Shown here piece by piece: positions 63,616 through 64,000 of a stretch of DNA of 64,000 nt. Numbering within the stretch: the first letter of the stretch is position 1; every line of letters starts with the position of its first letter. This DNA comes from Chitinophaga pendula (GTDB taxonomy: Bacteria; Bacteroidota; Bacteroidia; Chitinophagales; Chitinophagaceae): the NCBI RefSeq assembly GCF_020386615.1, contig NZ_CP077769.1:248001-312000 (forward strand), given 5' to 3'. A model generated the notes under the pieces. The model did no database searches. It was not told the origin of the DNA and was given only the letters and a program-made list of their open reading frames with translations. Made by a program: the position numbers and the translations under genes.

Positions 63616-63791
63616 ACGGTTTGGCAAACACCTTCTATACATTCGCACCTACTTTCCCAATCTCCGCATTCGTCCCAATTGAAACAAAGTTTTATTTGGC
63701 AAATAGGTCTCATTTCTATGGAAGCGCCTCCGCCCAAAATGTCCTTCATTTCAGCGCGTGATATTACAGGATATTTGTTAAGGAATTTCAT
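63612..63791 (-). CDS. Double-glycine leader peptide with six-cysteine core
   Basis: 59 residues on the minus strand, opposite to the phage genes. The leader MKFLNKYPVISRAEMKDI ends with LGGG, matching the Bacteroidota natural-product leader pattern (SRxEMK..xGG). After the Gly-Gly the 37-38 residue core holds Cys31, 36, 42, 49, 51 and 56 in an acidic setting. Such leaders direct cleavage and export by a peptidase-containing ABC transporter. No modification or export gene is visible; they may lie beyond the edge. It is absent from standard calls because of its size. The plus-strand frame across the same DNA has no features. Confidence 0.7.
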   Translation of the reverse strand: MKFLNKYPVISRAEMKDILGGGASIEMRPICQIKLCFNWDECGDWESRCECIEGVCQTV

Positions 63792-63806
63792 AATAGGGGT
63801 TTTGAA

Positions 63807-63835
63807 TAAAGTTAAGTTTAGCTACGGAGTTCAAA
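63807..63835 (-). promoter_or_regulatory. Candidate promoter of the leader peptide
   Basis: On the minus strand TTTG (63832-63835) and TAACTTTA (63807-63814) are 17 nt apart, close to the Bacteroidota pattern. The start codon follows about 15 nt later, giving a short leader. Confidence 0.3.
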
Positions 63836-63902
63836 ACGCAGTACGTGATAAATACACTATGCAACGAAAAATAGGCAGTCGTAAATGAAGTGCTAGCAAT
63901 TA

Positions 63903-64000
63903 TTAACCGTTCATAGTCTGTAATCTATGGAGTATCAATAACGCTTCGTTTCTGTGGTGGGGAATAACCCCGTCGGAGGTGGCATTAGTTGATATCCCAG
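63903..64000 (-). CDS. Possible C-terminal end of a minus-strand gene cut by the window edge
   Basis: A frame of about 32 codons stays open from the right edge to a TAA at 63903, with a natural composition (e.g. ALLILHRLQTMNG). It would lie upstream of the leader peptide on the same strand. Too short to be sure; a hairpin GGGGAATAACCCC nearby is an alternative explanation. Confidence 0.2.
   Translation of the reverse strand, partial: GISTNATSDGVIPHHRNEALLILHRLQTMNG

Noticed and set aside
63679-63888. 69-codon plus-strand frame
   Set aside because: TTG start and no features; it lies antisense to the GG-leader peptide, which has a clear family pattern.

Overview
The window reads as a chromosome segment of a Bacteroidota bacterium, most likely Chitinophagaceae (Chitinophaga-like). 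The evidence is: type IX secretion C-terminal sorting domains, GG-leader style peptides, Tat/lipoprotein signals without strong Shine-Dalgarno sites, promoters resembling the Bacteroidota TTTG / TAnnTTTG pattern, part of a flexirubin/dialkylresorcinol pigment cluster, and a large uronate and glycan catabolism locus. No tRNA, rRNA, CRISPR array or insertion sequence was recognised.

Layout. (1) 1-5.4 kb: a truncated secreted ThuA/CBM6 protein, a lipoprotein with a periplasmic-binding fold, guaA and a GIN-domain lipoprotein. (2) 5.4-15 kb: a methyltransferase, then a one-strand cluster of nine genes (DarA-like, DarB-like, a small HTH-like protein, a BtrH-like protein, an ABC ATPase and permease, an acyl carrier protein, an active ketosynthase and a second ketosynthase that has lost its catalytic residues). 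This looks like one arm of a flexirubin/dialkylresorcinol pathway. (3) 15-26 kb: housekeeping genes: M14 peptidase, rpsT, sucA-sucB, an RsmB-like methyltransferase, a T9SS subtilase and mnmA. (4) 26.5-41.3 kb: a nearly complete uronate catabolic locus: uxaB-uxaC-kdgK-kdgA, hexuronate transporter, uxaA, kduI, DUF4861, kduD, a LacI regulator, a GH88 unsaturated glucuronyl hydrolase and a DUF2264 protein. Galacturonate/glucuronate and unsaturated uronates both converge on KDG, then KDPG, then pyruvate and glyceraldehyde-3-phosphate. A 14-bp palindrome, TGCAAACGTTTGCA, recurs before three of these genes and is the likely LacI-family operator. (5) 41.3-54.8 kb: a two-component operon, a GH92 mannosidase, proB-proA, YceI, HIT, and a GH16-GH5 pair of T9SS-exported beta-glucanases.

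(6) 54.8-64 kb: an AT-richer integrated element, most likely a prophage cut by the right edge: tyrosine integrase, a divergently read repressor with two inverted-repeat operators, a small HTH protein, Bet/RecT annealing protein, a phage sliding clamp related to DnaN, a replisome-organizer-like protein and an HNH protein. At 63612-63791, on the opposite strand and not previously called, lies a 59-residue peptide with a classic Bacteroidota double-glycine leader and a six-cysteine core. This is the most interesting item: a probable secreted natural-product or bacteriocin-like peptide carried as prophage cargo.
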